DNA of 10,547 bases from Verrucomicrobiales bacterium (GCA_003445095.1 DLVS01000188.1:1-10547), one strand, 5' to 3'; shown: positions 1-6,890, counted from the stretch's first letter. Numbers and translations: made by a program. The notes: generated by a model not told the origin, from the sequence alone.

Positions 1-275
1 AGCGACAGCGCCACGCCGCTTTTTCGCCGCGGCGCGCAAGATGAAGGCTGAGCGTGGTTTTAGTTCTACGTCCGTCCGGCATCCAAAGCGGTGTCGCCGC
101 TAACGCTCTGCCACCGCAGTCCGTAAATTTTGGAGTGCGGCGGGAAGCGACAGCGCCACGCCGCTGTTTCGCCGCGGCGCGCAAGATGAAGGCTGAGCGT
201 GGTTTTAGTTCTGCGTCCGTCCGGCATCCAAAGCGGTGTCGCCGCTAACGCTCTGCCACCGCAGTCCATAAATTT
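1..275. repeat. Left pair of 145-bp tandem repeats (A-B dimer) beside the RAYT gene
   Basis: Two tandem copies with a period of exactly 145 bp: the word AGCGACAGCGCCAC recurs at 1 and 146. Each copy holds a GC-rich dyad (GCCGCGGC), then CATCCAAAGCGGTGTCGCCGCT, in which AGCGG/CCGCT form a small hairpin, and CTCTGCCACCGCAGTCC, where CACCGC can pair with the upstream GCGGTG. The first copy is cut by the window edge, so more copies may lie to the left. Copies 1 and 2 differ by diagnostic bases (CTTTTTCG versus CTGTTTCG; GTCCGTAA versus GTCCATAA). The open frames running through this stretch are repeat sequence and not genes. The palindromic content and the position beside a RAYT gene make a REP/BIME-like element the best reading. 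Confidence 0.85.
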
Positions 276-316
276 AGGGGCGCGACATAGTATGGCGGCT
301 TGGAATATTTCAGCGC

Positions 317-904
317 ATGCACCCCTCATCAAAGTCTCCTACCACAGTCACACATTGGCCTCATGCGCCGGTGCACCAAGTGACCGCGGGTGGAACCTTC
401 TTCGTCACCGCCAGCACTTACCTCAAAATGCACCATTTTCGCGGTTCCGACCGACTCGAGGTATTGCATCGCGGTTTGCTCCGCCTGCTGTCCGACTACG
501 GGTGGCACGCCGAAGCGTGGGCGGTCTTCTCCAACCATTATCACTTCGTCGCCCACTCGCCGCCCTCTGCCGGTGACGCATCGGGGCTGTCTCAGTTGTT
601 GGGGCTCCTTCATGAAACGACGGCGAAGTGGGTCAATCGTTTGGATGCCGCTCCCGGCAGGAAGGTTTGGCACAACTATTGGGACACGCGGCTGACTTAT
701 CAAAGATCGTATTTCGCTCGGTTGAACTACACGCACCAGAACGCGGTGAAACACCGATTAGTGCTCACCGCCAACGCTTATCCATGGTGTTCGGCCCGCT
801 GGTTCGAACGCACGGCGACGCCTTCCCAAGTCAAAAGCATCTACAGCCTCAAGATCGATCGCCTGAGCGTGCTAGACGACTATGAACCGACTGCAGGATG
901 GTGA
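317..904 (+). CDS. REP-associated tyrosine transposase (RAYT, Y1/HUH family)
   Basis: A 195-residue protein of the TnpA_REP/IS200-like Y1 transposase family, which nicks and joins single-stranded DNA at REP-type hairpins. Residues 26-40 (GTFFVTASTYLKMHH) match the usual RAYT N-terminal strand. The HUH metal-binding motif is at residues 73-78 (NHYHFV; H74 and H76). The expected catalytic Tyr is probably Y138 in LNYTHQNAVKHRLV (136-149), and YPWCSARW (155-162) resembles the conserved RAYT C-terminal motif. Length is normal for the family and no frameshift is visible, so the gene appears intact. The ATG at 317 is the only sensible start. The stop codon (902-904) lies two bases before the right-hand repeat block begins, so gene and repeats form one unit. 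Domestication as a REP-maintenance enzyme rather than a free transposon is typical of the family; activity here is inferred. Confidence 0.88.
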   Translation: MHPSSKSPTTVTHWPHAPVHQVTAGGTFFVTASTYLKMHHFRGSDRLEVLHRGLLRLLSDYGWHAEAWAVFSNHYHFVAHSPPSAGDASGLSQLLGLLHETTAKWVNRLDAAPGRKVWHNYWDTRLTYQRSYFARLNYTHQNAVKHRLVLTANAYPWCSARWFERTATPSQVKSIYSLKIDRLSVLDDYEPTAGW

Positions 905-905
905 C

Positions 906-1201
906 ATTTTGGAGTGCGGCGGGAAGCGACAGCGCCACTTCGCTTTTTCGCCGCGGCGCGCAAGATGAAGGCTGAGCGTGGTTTTAGTTCTACGTCCGTC
1001 CGGCATCCAAAGCGGTGTCGCCGCTTACGCTCTGCCACCGCAGTCCGTAAATTTTGGAGTGCGGCGGGGAGCGACAGCGCCACGCCGCTGTTTTGCCGCG
1101 GCGCGCAAGATGAAGGCTGAGCATGATTTTAGTTCCACATCCGTCCGGCATCCAAAGCGGTGTCGCCGCTGACGCTCTGCCACCGCAGTCCATAATCTTT
1201 T
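906..1201. repeat. Right pair of 145-bp tandem repeats (A-B dimer) beside the RAYT gene
   Basis: Two more tandem copies of the 145-bp element, in the same orientation as the left pair: AGCGACAGCGCCAC starts at 925 and again at 1070. The block opens with TTTTGGAGTGCGGCGG just after the RAYT stop and ends near GTCCATAATCTTTT. The third copy carries the base signature of copy 1 (CTTTTTCG, GTCCGTAA) and the fourth that of copy 2 (CTGTTTTG, GTCCATAA), so the A-B order is kept on both sides of the transposase. Small frames open across these copies are repeat sequence and not genes. Confidence 0.85.
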
Positions 1202-1260
1202 AAGTCCAGCGCGCTGCCATGGTAATGGCCTCGACTAGGTCGACATTCCGGTGGTCCCAA

Positions 1261-2196
1261 CTATGCAGCCTCACAGAGGCTTCGCGCGCTTGGATGCCGG
1301 AGGTTCGAGTTGTAGGACCCCGAGATCGTGAGTCGAAAAATAGTCGCAGGAGCGGAAACGTTCGCTGCGGCCACGGCACCGGGGATGACCTTTGCCTGCT
1401 TCACTTCGGCCGTTGCTGGCGACGGCGACGGAGCGGACGAACGCACGGCGAGCCAGAGTGACCACAACGCGGCCGCTCCCGCCAAGATCCCGACTGCGGT
1501 GCGCACTCGAGTCCAGCGGGCGGCTCGCTGGACTTCCTGGGCGAGTTGGAACGCCGCACCCTGGCCAGCCGCACTCCGGGCTGCCGCTGACACGCTCAGG
1601 TCGAGCCCGCTTGGCGGCGCGGCGGAGAGCCGTTCACCCAGCAATGTCGTCAGGGCCACCGCTGACACCGTTACACCACTCGCGCTGAGCAGTCCGCGAA
1701 GTTTCTCCAGCGCGCGCTGGAGCCGCTTCTTGGCTGCCTCTTCGCTGAGCCCGAGGGCGCGCCCGACTTCGCGGTGACTTTGTCCTTCGGCGAAGCGGAG
1801 TAGGACGGTGTTGCGATCGGTTTCGCCAAGTTTCCTTAAGGCGTCGTCAATCACTGGGATCAAGGGTTGCCACGAGTCATCGGTCGAATGGAGTTGGGAC
1901 ATTTCGTAAGCCTCCTGTTCTCGCTGCTGACGCCGTTGCTCCTTACGCCGGACGTTATTCCCGACCAAGCAAGTGGTGCGAAAGAGCCAGCCCGAGAGCA
2001 CCACGTCGGATTTCAGTTGGGCCGCCTGGCGCGCGAGCAACAAGAAGACCGCCTGCGAAACATCCTCGGCGAGAGCTGAATCGTGGACGTGTCGCCAGGC
2101 CACCGAGTAGACCAGCCCGAGATGCCGCCGAACCAAGGTCGTGAAGGCCACGTCGGATCCGCGGGTGTATTCCTGGAGTAGTTGGGAATCGTCCAT
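1261..2196 (-). CDS. ECF-type RNA polymerase sigma factor with C-terminal transmembrane extension
   Basis: A 311-residue sigma-70 family protein of the extracytoplasmic-function type, which directs RNA polymerase to a stress or signal regulon. Region sigma-2 spans about residues 5-75 (VYSVAWRHVHDSALAEDVSQ and FLLLARQ, the -10 recognition helix area). Region sigma-4 spans about 117-170 (LRKLGETDRNTVLLRFAEG then HREVGRALGLSEEAAKKRLQ, the -35-binding helix-turn-helix). Unlike a simple ECF factor (about 180-200 residues) it continues past sigma-4 into an Ala-rich linker and a hydrophobic segment at about 233-251, followed by a short outer tail. No separate anti-sigma gene is adjacent, so the extension may tether or restrain the factor (inference). 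The tail ends abruptly near the repeat block, and related proteins often have longer extracytoplasmic parts, so 3' truncation is possible. There is no clear ribosome binding site before the ATG. Confidence 0.88.
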   Translation of the reverse strand: MDDSQLLQEYTRGSDVAFTTLVRRHLGLVYSVAWRHVHDSALAEDVSQAVFLLLARQAAQLKSDVVLSGWLFRTTCLVGNNVRRKEQRRQQREQEAYEMSQLHSTDDSWQPLIPVIDDALRKLGETDRNTVLLRFAEGQSHREVGRALGLSEEAAKKRLQRALEKLRGLLSASGVTVSAVALTTLLGERLSAAPPSGLDLSVSAAARSAAGQGAAFQLAQEVQRAARWTRVRTAVGILAGAAALWSLWLAVRSSAPSPSPATAEVKQAKVIPGAVAAANVSAPATIFRLTISGSYNSNLRHPSARSLCEAA

Positions 2197-2264
2197 AGAG
2201 CGAAGCGTTCACCCTGTAATGTCGGCTGGCCCCTCAAACGGGACATGGCGCGACTGCTATCGGA

Positions 2265-2286
2265 GCGCGGGCGGCTTCGCCCGCGC
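2265..2286. repeat. Perfect GC-rich hairpin upstream of the sigma factor gene
   Basis: GCGCGGGCG and CGCCCGCGC form a perfect 9-bp stem around a GCTT loop. It lies 69 bp upstream of the sigma factor start. No T-tract follows on either strand, so it is not a typical intrinsic terminator. It may be an interspersed palindromic element, or a structure in the 5' leader if transcription starts farther upstream. Confidence 0.6.
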
Positions 2287-2297
2287 AAGGGTAGGTT

Positions 2298-2428
2298 GGA
2301 CCTCCAAAATCCGGACGCGAATCGGGACCATGAACTTCGTCGGAGTCGACGTGAGGAGGCTCCATCCTGATCCCCGGCTTGTAGTCTCGCGGTGGGGTCA
2401 AGAAAGTCAGAGTCTCGTTACCTCGTCT
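2298..2428. repeat. 131-bp direct repeat, copy 1
   Basis: Matches 2589-2719 over 131 bp at a constant offset of 291 bp, with eight substitutions by hand count and no gaps. Shared landmarks are GGACCTCCAAAATCCGGA at the start, GAGTCGACGTGAGGAGGCTC in the middle and AGTCTCGTTACCTCGTCT at the end. A third, shorter and diverged fragment (TCCAAAATCGGAAGTAAAGC, about 2449-2484) lies between the two copies. No gene is recognised in 2197-2803; the frames open here are made of repeat sequence. Confidence 0.85.
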
Positions 2429-2492
2429 GGCGGTTCGTGGGCAGGCTTTAAATCCAAAATCGGAAGTAAAGCGGGACCTGAACCAATCTGTA

Positions 2493-2560
2493 TTCTCTGC
2501 GCACTCTGCGACTCTGCGCGAGAAATCTGGGCGCGCAGAGACGCAGAGGACGCAGAGGAA
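2493..2560. repeat. Long imperfect hairpin built of CTCTGCG heptads
   Basis: The left arm (2493-2520) has three CTCTGCG-type heptads and the right arm (2532-2560) three CGCAGAG-type heptads. They pair over about 28 bp with a handful of mismatches and a loop of about 11 nt. Heptad-based intergenic repeats of this kind are known to be scattered widely in Planctomycetes, Verrucomicrobia and cyanobacteria. It sits between the two 131-bp direct repeats, so it looks like the core of a composite repeat. No coding function is supported. Confidence 0.7.
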
Positions 2561-2588
2561 ATCAACCGACGGTTCATGGAGAGAGGCT

Positions 2589-2719
2589 GGACCTCCAAAA
2601 TCCGGAGGTGAAACGGGACCATGAACTTCGTAGGAGTCGACGTGAGGAGGCTCCATCCCGATCCCCGGCTTGTAGTCTAAAGGTGGGGTCAAGAAAGTCA
2701 GAGTCTCGTTACCTCGTCT
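2589..2719. repeat. 131-bp direct repeat, copy 2
   Basis: Second copy of the element at 2298-2428, same orientation. Differences cluster just after the CCGGA word and around TAGTCTCGCGG versus TAGTCTAAAGG. Its last 15 bases are also the start of the left arm of a separate inverted repeat (2705-2723 with 2774-2792). Confidence 0.85.
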
Positions 2720-2792
2720 CCTACGAAAGCGTCGAGTGGCCGCAGGCCGGATTGGGGCCGCGTTAAGGCGTAATAGGAGACGATGTCACGAG
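2705..2792. repeat. 19-bp inverted repeat 3' of the EboF-like gene
   Basis: Left arm 2705-2723 (CTCGTTACCTCGTCTCCTA) and right arm 2774-2792 (TAGGAGACGATGTCACGAG) are inverted copies matching at 17 of 19 positions, separated by 50 bp. It ends 11 bp beyond the stop codon of the minus-strand EboF-like gene and would fold in the 3' end of its transcript. It could be a small palindromic mobile element or act as a transcript-end structure; there is no T-run, so a classical terminator is not supported. Confidence 0.6.
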
Positions 2793-2803
2793 GTCAGCTT
2801 GAG

Positions 2804-4222
2804 CTAACCTAATAGCGCGTGGCGGATAACGCCTGCCACTTCGGTGGATCCCAGAGATGCGTTCAGGGGCACTCCCGGTCCGATCACCACGGGCCAGTCA
2901 TCCTGACTAGCCGGTCGAGTTCCGTGGGAGCCCCGGACCAGCGTCGCATCGAGCGGGATGACATCCATCAGCATCCGGAAACCCAGTCGTTTCTGCAGCA
3001 AGCGCCAGGCAATCCTGACCTTGGCCAGCGGAATATTGGGATCGAGGAAGAGTTCCACCGGATCGTACCCCGGCTTTCGGTGGATATCGACGCAGCGCGC
3101 AAAATCGGGCGCGCGTTGGTCATTCATCCAATAGTAATACGTGAACCAAGCGTTCTCTTGGGCGAAGACCACCAAATCTCCCGCGCGAGGATGCGCCAGA
3201 CCGTTTTGAATCTTCATCGGAAAATCCCAGATCTCGGCCACTCCAGGCGTCGCTTCCAGCACAGCTTCAACCTCGCTCATCAGCTTCCGATCATTCACAT
3301 AAACGTGCGCGACTTGGTGATCGGCGACGGCAAAAACTTTTGAATTACCCGCATCCAGAAGTTCGAGGCCGAGCTCTTCCTTGATGGTCAGCCACCCGCG
3401 CTTCCGAAACTCCCGATTGAGATGAATCGGTGTATCCACCGAAGTAATTCCGTATTCGCTGAGCACGATGACCTGCACCCCGCGGCGATCAAAGTAATCG
3501 AGCAAGTCACCGACGAGATCATCGATTGCCTTCAGGTCCGGAATGATTTTGGGGTTCAGTTGGCCCCCTGAACTCGACGAGAGGGTCGGACCGTGCCGTT
3601 GTAGGTTGTAGTCGAGATGCGGCAAGTACACGAGATTTAGGGTCGGTGAGTGCCACTCTTCAACCAACTTGGCGGACTCGGCGATCCAGCGGGTCGCGCA
3701 ATCGGGAGTGCCCTGCGGCGACTTCACTCCCGCAGCCGGCCCCCAAAATCCTGCGAATGGAAATTCACCCAGCTTCTGTTTGAGCGCTGGCCTCAAGTCG
3801 TAAGGCCACGCGTAAATGTCGAACAATTTGCGGCCATCCGCCGGATACATGGGCCGCGGCGTCACCGACCAATCGGCGGTCGAATACATGTTGTACCACC
3901 AGAAAAGTTTTGCGCAGGTGAAGTGGGGAATAACCGCGCGCAGTTCGTCCCAGATTTTCGGCGCCCCCACCAAATGGTTTGATTGCTTCCAAAACTGAAT
4001 CTCCGCGAGTTCCCGGTGATACCATCCGTTGCCGACAATGCCGTGATCCGTCGGACGCCGCCCCGTGAGATAGTCGGACTGCGCGGTGCATGTCACCGCG
4101 GGCAATGCTGGATCAATGACGGCGGCCGGGTGACGCTGCTGAAAGGCACGCAACCGCGGCGTGTGTTCCCCAATGAGGCTACGCGTCAACCCCACCACGT
4201 TTAAAACTGCGGTCCGTTGCAC
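2804..4222 (-). CDS. EboF-like alkaline phosphatase superfamily protein (nucleotide pyrophosphatase/phosphodiesterase type)
   Basis: A protein of about 472 residues resembling EboF, the phosphodiesterase-like member of the ebo cluster. Diagnostic stretches, numbered from the GTG at 4222: NVVGLT (8-13), PALPAVTCTAQSDYLTG with likely nucleophile T44, HGIVGNGWY, KLFWWYNMYS, YLPHLDYNLQRHG (D204), VLSEYGIT (E256, Y257), HRKPGYDPVELFLDP and GSHG (H433). Several positions that hold metal ligands in ordinary NPP enzymes (first Asp, His after D204, Asp-His pair) are not D/H here, so the reaction is uncertain. I recall the same stretches in other EboF proteins. A GTG at 4249 would add nine residues; I chose 4222 because homologues start just before the TAVLNVVG strand and AAGGTAGGG precedes it. 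No other ebo gene (prenyltransferase, dehydroquinate-synthase-like, TIM barrel) is in the window. Confidence 0.85.
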   Translation of the reverse strand: MQRTAVLNVVGLTRSLIGEHTPRLRAFQQRHPAAVIDPALPAVTCTAQSDYLTGRRPTDHGIVGNGWYHRELAEIQFWKQSNHLVGAPKIWDELRAVIPHFTCAKLFWWYNMYSTADWSVTPRPMYPADGRKLFDIYAWPYDLRPALKQKLGEFPFAGFWGPAAGVKSPQGTPDCATRWIAESAKLVEEWHSPTLNLVYLPHLDYNLQRHGPTLSSSSGGQLNPKIIPDLKAIDDLVGDLLDYFDRRGVQVIVLSEYGITSVDTPIHLNREFRKRGWLTIKEELGLELLDAGNSKVFAVADHQVAHVYVNDRKLMSEVEAVLEATPGVAEIWDFPMKIQNGLAHPRAGDLVVFAQENAWFTYYYWMNDQRAPDFARCVDIHRKPGYDPVELFLDPNIPLAKVRIAWRLLQKRLGFRMLMDVIPLDATLVRGSHGTRPASQDDWPVVIGPGVPLNASLGSTEVAGVIRHALLG

Positions 4223-4435
4223 CGCCCTACCTTGGGGAACCAACCGCACGCCGACAATCTTGGGCTATCAACACCGTTGAGCCATCGCTTCGGCTCCCGT
4301 CTCTGCCTCGAACAGCGAGACGAGCGTGAGTCGAATCAGATACGATTTTGGGTGCTCGAATTCACGCAGTATGTTGGCGGTGCGGTGCCGATTCGGTGAG
4401 ACGGGAACGACCGACCTTCCTTTGTACTTAGCAAC

Positions 4436-4963
4436 ATGACGACCATGAGACTCTGTTCGCGGTGTGCCTCCTTGGGCCTGGTGATTTGCTCAGCGCTGGT
4501 GAATGCGCGCGCCGACCTTACCTGGAACTGGAACTACTTCGGAAGCGGCATTGCGGCGGCTGGAACCTTAACGACCAGCGACACCGCGGACTCCTCTGGG
4601 TTCTATCAAGTTCTCTCCATCTCCGGTTCGCGAGACGAGGTCGAAATCACCGGCCTTTATCCCACCGGAATGGCCATTCCAGGTAATGAACCTTTTACGG
4701 TGGACAACCTACTGAAGCCGGGCCCGGGTGGACAACTCACCACGCACGGTTTGGGTTACACCCTCGCCTCGGGCGCTTACGCGAATCCGTTCTTTGCCGA
4801 TTTTGCCACTCCCCCTGGTTACCTGGAAGTTTTCACACAGGGCAGCGTGTACCGCGAGCTGCCGGTCCAGTTCTACGCGACCCCAGTACCCGAAGTCCTT
4901 TCCACTGCCTGGGCTTTTAGTGGACTCGTGATCATGGCTCTCGGGCGCAACCTTCGGCGGTAG
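4436..4963 (+). CDS. Small secreted protein with PEP-CTERM-like sorting signal
   Basis: A 175-residue exported protein. Residues 1-26 form a signal peptide with hydrophobic core LGLVICSALV and a likely cleavage after NARA. The mature part is rich in Gly, Thr, Tyr and Phe, with motifs such as GTLTTSD, ITGLYPTG, AIPGN, VDNLL and ANPFFADFATPPGYLEVF, typical of PEP-CTERM-family exported proteins. The C-terminus has VPE (151-153), a hydrophobic helix (about 157-169) and a basic end RNLRR, the three-part PEP-CTERM layout, although VPEV replaces the usual VPEP. Such proteins are processed by an exosortase and often linked to exopolysaccharide or biofilm. No exosortase is in the window. It is divergent from the EboF-like gene; the 4250-4435 gap has no promoter I can identify with confidence. 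ATG at 4445 is an alternative start. Confidence 0.75.
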   Translation: MTTMRLCSRCASLGLVICSALVNARADLTWNWNYFGSGIAAAGTLTTSDTADSSGFYQVLSISGSRDEVEITGLYPTGMAIPGNEPFTVDNLLKPGPGGQLTTHGLGYTLASGAYANPFFADFATPPGYLEVFTQGSVYRELPVQFYATPVPEVLSTAWAFSGLVIMALGRNLRR

Positions 4964-5115
4964 GAACTAGTCCGGGCCTGAATCCCTGAATTGGAGACGA
5001 GGGCAAAGTGAGTCTCGACGATCCGGTCACGAAGTTCATCCCGCCGCTCACCCATTGGATGACGGTCGCCGAGAAGGACAATTCCCGTGTCCTTCTGAAA
5101 CCGTTGGTCAATACT

Positions 5116-5529
5116 CTATTTAGCAACTTTGGCCGGTTCGGCCCCGGGAAACCATTCGGTGTGTTGGTCGCCCTGGCGGCCAAAGTAGGTGACTCGTTTC
5201 CCGCGCAGAAACGCGAAATAGGCTTGAGTGCCGGCGGCCATGGCGCGCCGTGTAAAATCGCGGTAGTGCTGCCCGTTTCGCTGGCTGTCCAAAATGTCTG
5301 CCCGACGGGCCGCGGCATCGAAATCCGCGGCGACCGGCGGCCACCCTTCGTAACTAATGGGAGTAACGACCGCGTCGCCTTCCGCGCTGTAAAACGTCTT
5401 GCGCATCCCGACGTAATCCACGTGGTAATATTCTACTCCGGCGGCAAGCAATTGGCCGACGACCTCTGGAAAGGACATCGTGCCAGCGAAAGTCTGGCGC
5501 GCTGTTTCCGTGATGATTTTCGTGTTCAT
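5116..5529 (-). CDS. DUF1398 family protein
   Basis: A 137-residue soluble protein. The segment TMSFPEVVGQLLAAGVEYYHVDY (about residues 17-39), the later RRAMAAGTQAYFAFLRGKRVTYFGRQGD region (about 94-121) and a C-terminal HTEWFP are hallmarks of DUF1398 (E. coli YbcV-like). Length matches the family and the gene appears complete. No signal peptide or membrane segment is present. Its biochemical role is unknown to me. It is 112 bp downstream of the DUF4256 gene on the same strand, so co-transcription is possible but not shown. No clear ribosome binding site precedes the ATG. Confidence 0.82.
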   Translation of the reverse strand: MNTKIITETARQTFAGTMSFPEVVGQLLAAGVEYYHVDYVGMRKTFYSAEGDAVVTPISYEGWPPVAADFDAAARRADILDSQRNGQHYRDFTRRAMAAGTQAYFAFLRGKRVTYFGRQGDQHTEWFPGAEPAKVAK

Positions 5530-5641
5530 AGTTTTCGTGAGTTGCTAGTTGCAAGCGGCCGAGCATTCGCACCTCAAGCCCGTAGCAATTGTTTTCGTTT
5601 TCAGGAGGTCCATTCTCAAGTTCAGCTCGTCTCTGCCAGAC

Positions 5642-6217
5642 TCAGACCCTGAGCAAGCCACGGAATCCCCGGGCGGCGTAGTAGGACTGCGCGCCGTTGT
5701 GGCCCACGAAGACACGGCCGTAGCGCCGGTCACAATAGAGGGCGCCTCCGAGTTTTCTGATTTCGGCAGGGGTTTTCACCCAGCTCGATGTCTTCGTATC
5801 GAAATCTCCCAGTTCCTGGAGCTCGAGATATTGCTCTTCCGTCAGAAGCTCGATGCCCATCGCCGTCGCCATATCCGCCGCGGTGGTTTTCGGCCGATGT
5901 TCCTTCCGCGATTCTAGCCCTTCACGGTCGTAACAAACACTGGTGCGGCCTTTGGGAGTTTCTGCGGAACAATCAAAGAAAATGTATTCACCCGTCCTGT
6001 TATCTTGTCCAACGACATCCGGCTCACCGCCCGTTCTTTCCATTTCATTGAGCGACCACAGCTTTTCAGGATTGGCTTCCAGCCTGGCCTGCACTTTCGG
6101 CCATTCCAGACCTTGATGGCGGTTCAGATTTTTCTCAAAGCGGACTTTTAATGCGCTGAGCAATTCAACGCGTTCTTTTTGGGATAGTTCCTTCTTGGTA
6201 CTCTTCATTGACTTCAT
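5642..6217 (-). CDS. DUF4256 family protein
   Basis: A soluble protein of about 191 residues strongly resembling DUF4256 (YioA-like): LSALKVRFEKNLNRHQGLEW, KLWSLNEMERTGGEPDVVG, YIFFDCSAETPKGRTSVCYD, MGIELLTEEQYLELQ, FDTKTSSWVKTPAEIRKLGG and the C-terminal GAQSYYAARGFRG. The family is uncharacterised; I assign no reaction. The reading frame stays open back to 6328, but that longer version would add 37 low-complexity residues and overlap the toxin gene by 47 bp. The ATG at 6217, or the one at 6208, fits the family start better. Confidence 0.85.
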   Translation of the reverse strand: MKSMKSTKKELSQKERVELLSALKVRFEKNLNRHQGLEWPKVQARLEANPEKLWSLNEMERTGGEPDVVGQDNRTGEYIFFDCSAETPKGRTSVCYDREGLESRKEHRPKTTAADMATAMGIELLTEEQYLELQELGDFDTKTSSWVKTPAEIRKLGGALYCDRRYGRVFVGHNGAQSYYAARGFRGLLRV

Positions 6218-6281
6218 GGTTTGAACTCGCTGATTCAGCGGATTCTCGCTCGGCAGCTTGGCCTGAGTGCAGGACCGTTCT

Positions 6282-6599
6282 TCATGGGATCTCCAGCCGA
6301 AGAAACTCCGCTGGTCGAATCGCGGCAACGGCGGAACAAACCACGTCTACCGAGGCTTCAATTCGCCGAAGCTTGTTCGTGCTCAGTTCGATGATCGCAA
6401 TTTGCCGACCAGCAAGGTTCTGCTGATAACGGATGCCTTGGTCAGACGTGATGAAGAGGCCGAACTCACTTTCAGCGAGTCGAAGTAAGTCACCGTTCTT
6501 GATTCCGCCCCAACCACGGCGTTGGGCAGTGGTGCAGGTGTGGCCGGCCAGGAGTCTGTGCATCGGCCACGGCACGCATTCGTCCAGCAGGATGTTCAT
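6282..6599 (-). CDS. DUF5615 PIN-like toxin of a DUF433/DUF5615 toxin-antitoxin pair
   Basis: A 105-residue PIN-like protein. Acidic residues expected of the PIN fold are D6/E7 (ILLDECVP), D37 (GIKNGDLL) and D53 (FITSDQGI), consistent with a Mg-dependent RNase. Length is normal for DUF5615. Its ATG overlaps the stop of the upstream DUF433 gene in an ATGA, which implies translational coupling in the usual antitoxin-first order. The Mycobacterium tuberculosis VapBC45 pair has the same domain pairing. RNA targets cannot be read from sequence. The gene ends 64 bp before the chosen DUF4256 start. Confidence 0.82.
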   Translation of the reverse strand: MNILLDECVPWPMHRLLAGHTCTTAQRRGWGGIKNGDLLRLAESEFGLFITSDQGIRYQQNLAGRQIAIIELSTNKLRRIEASVDVVCSAVAAIRPAEFLRLEIP

Positions 6600-6808
6600 G
6601 CCGGCGCGAGCAACGCCGCTTCGGAACGCTCCAACACTCGTCGCGCCATCTCACGCGTCACTGACGGAAAACACTCCAAAAACTCTTCCAGCGAGTAGTC
6701 ATCCTCAAGGTATTCGAAAAGCGTCTTCACTGGAACGCGCGTGCCTTTGAAAACGGGCGTGCCGCCTAGGACGTCGGGATCCACCGTAACCAAGTCCGTC
6801 GCATTCAT
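6596..6808 (-). CDS. DUF433 family antitoxin
   Basis: A 70-residue protein with the diagnostic DUF433 sequence VDPDVLGGTPVFKGTRVPVKTLFEYLED and a following helical part (EEFLECFPSVTREMARRVLE), a winged/HTH-like fold that binds DNA and neutralises a partner PIN-like toxin. It is first in the two-gene unit and shares four bases with the toxin gene. As in other such pairs, the antitoxin probably represses its own promoter in the roughly 80 bp upstream (inference); an AAACGTTT palindrome lies at 6841-6848 but there is no direct evidence that it is the operator. Confidence 0.85.
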   Translation of the reverse strand: MNATDLVTVDPDVLGGTPVFKGTRVPVKTLFEYLEDDYSLEEFLECFPSVTREMARRVLERSEAALLAPA

Positions 6809-6890
6809 TGTGGAAATCTACTGAACTTACGTGTCGCCGTAAACGTTTCAGGGTGCCTCCCGAACCGCGCTCCGGAATCGATGGCCCGCC

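Noticed and set aside
54..248. Short open frames through the 145-bp repeats (also near 199-576 and 978-1172)
   Set aside because: The same peptide recurs because the DNA repeat recurs; no start signals or protein family similarity.
1..1201. Tandem repeats as a CRISPR array
   Set aside because: The units are 145 bp and nearly identical throughout, with no short repeat and unique spacer pattern and no cas genes.
2234..2692. A 152-residue minus-strand frame in the repeat region
   Set aside because: It is formed from two copies of the 131-bp repeat plus the heptad hairpin; the translated sequence repeats itself and matches no family.
5008..5652. A 214-residue plus-strand frame
   Set aside because: It is antisense to the DUF1398 gene, whose family motifs are unmistakable on the other strand.
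6218..6328. A longer N-terminus for the DUF4256 protein
   Set aside because: It overlaps the toxin gene and adds residues not seen in the family; ATG at 6217 fits better.
6841..6848. AAACGTTT as the toxin-antitoxin operator
   Set aside because: An 8-bp palindrome is easily found by chance and no second copy or promoter elements place it.
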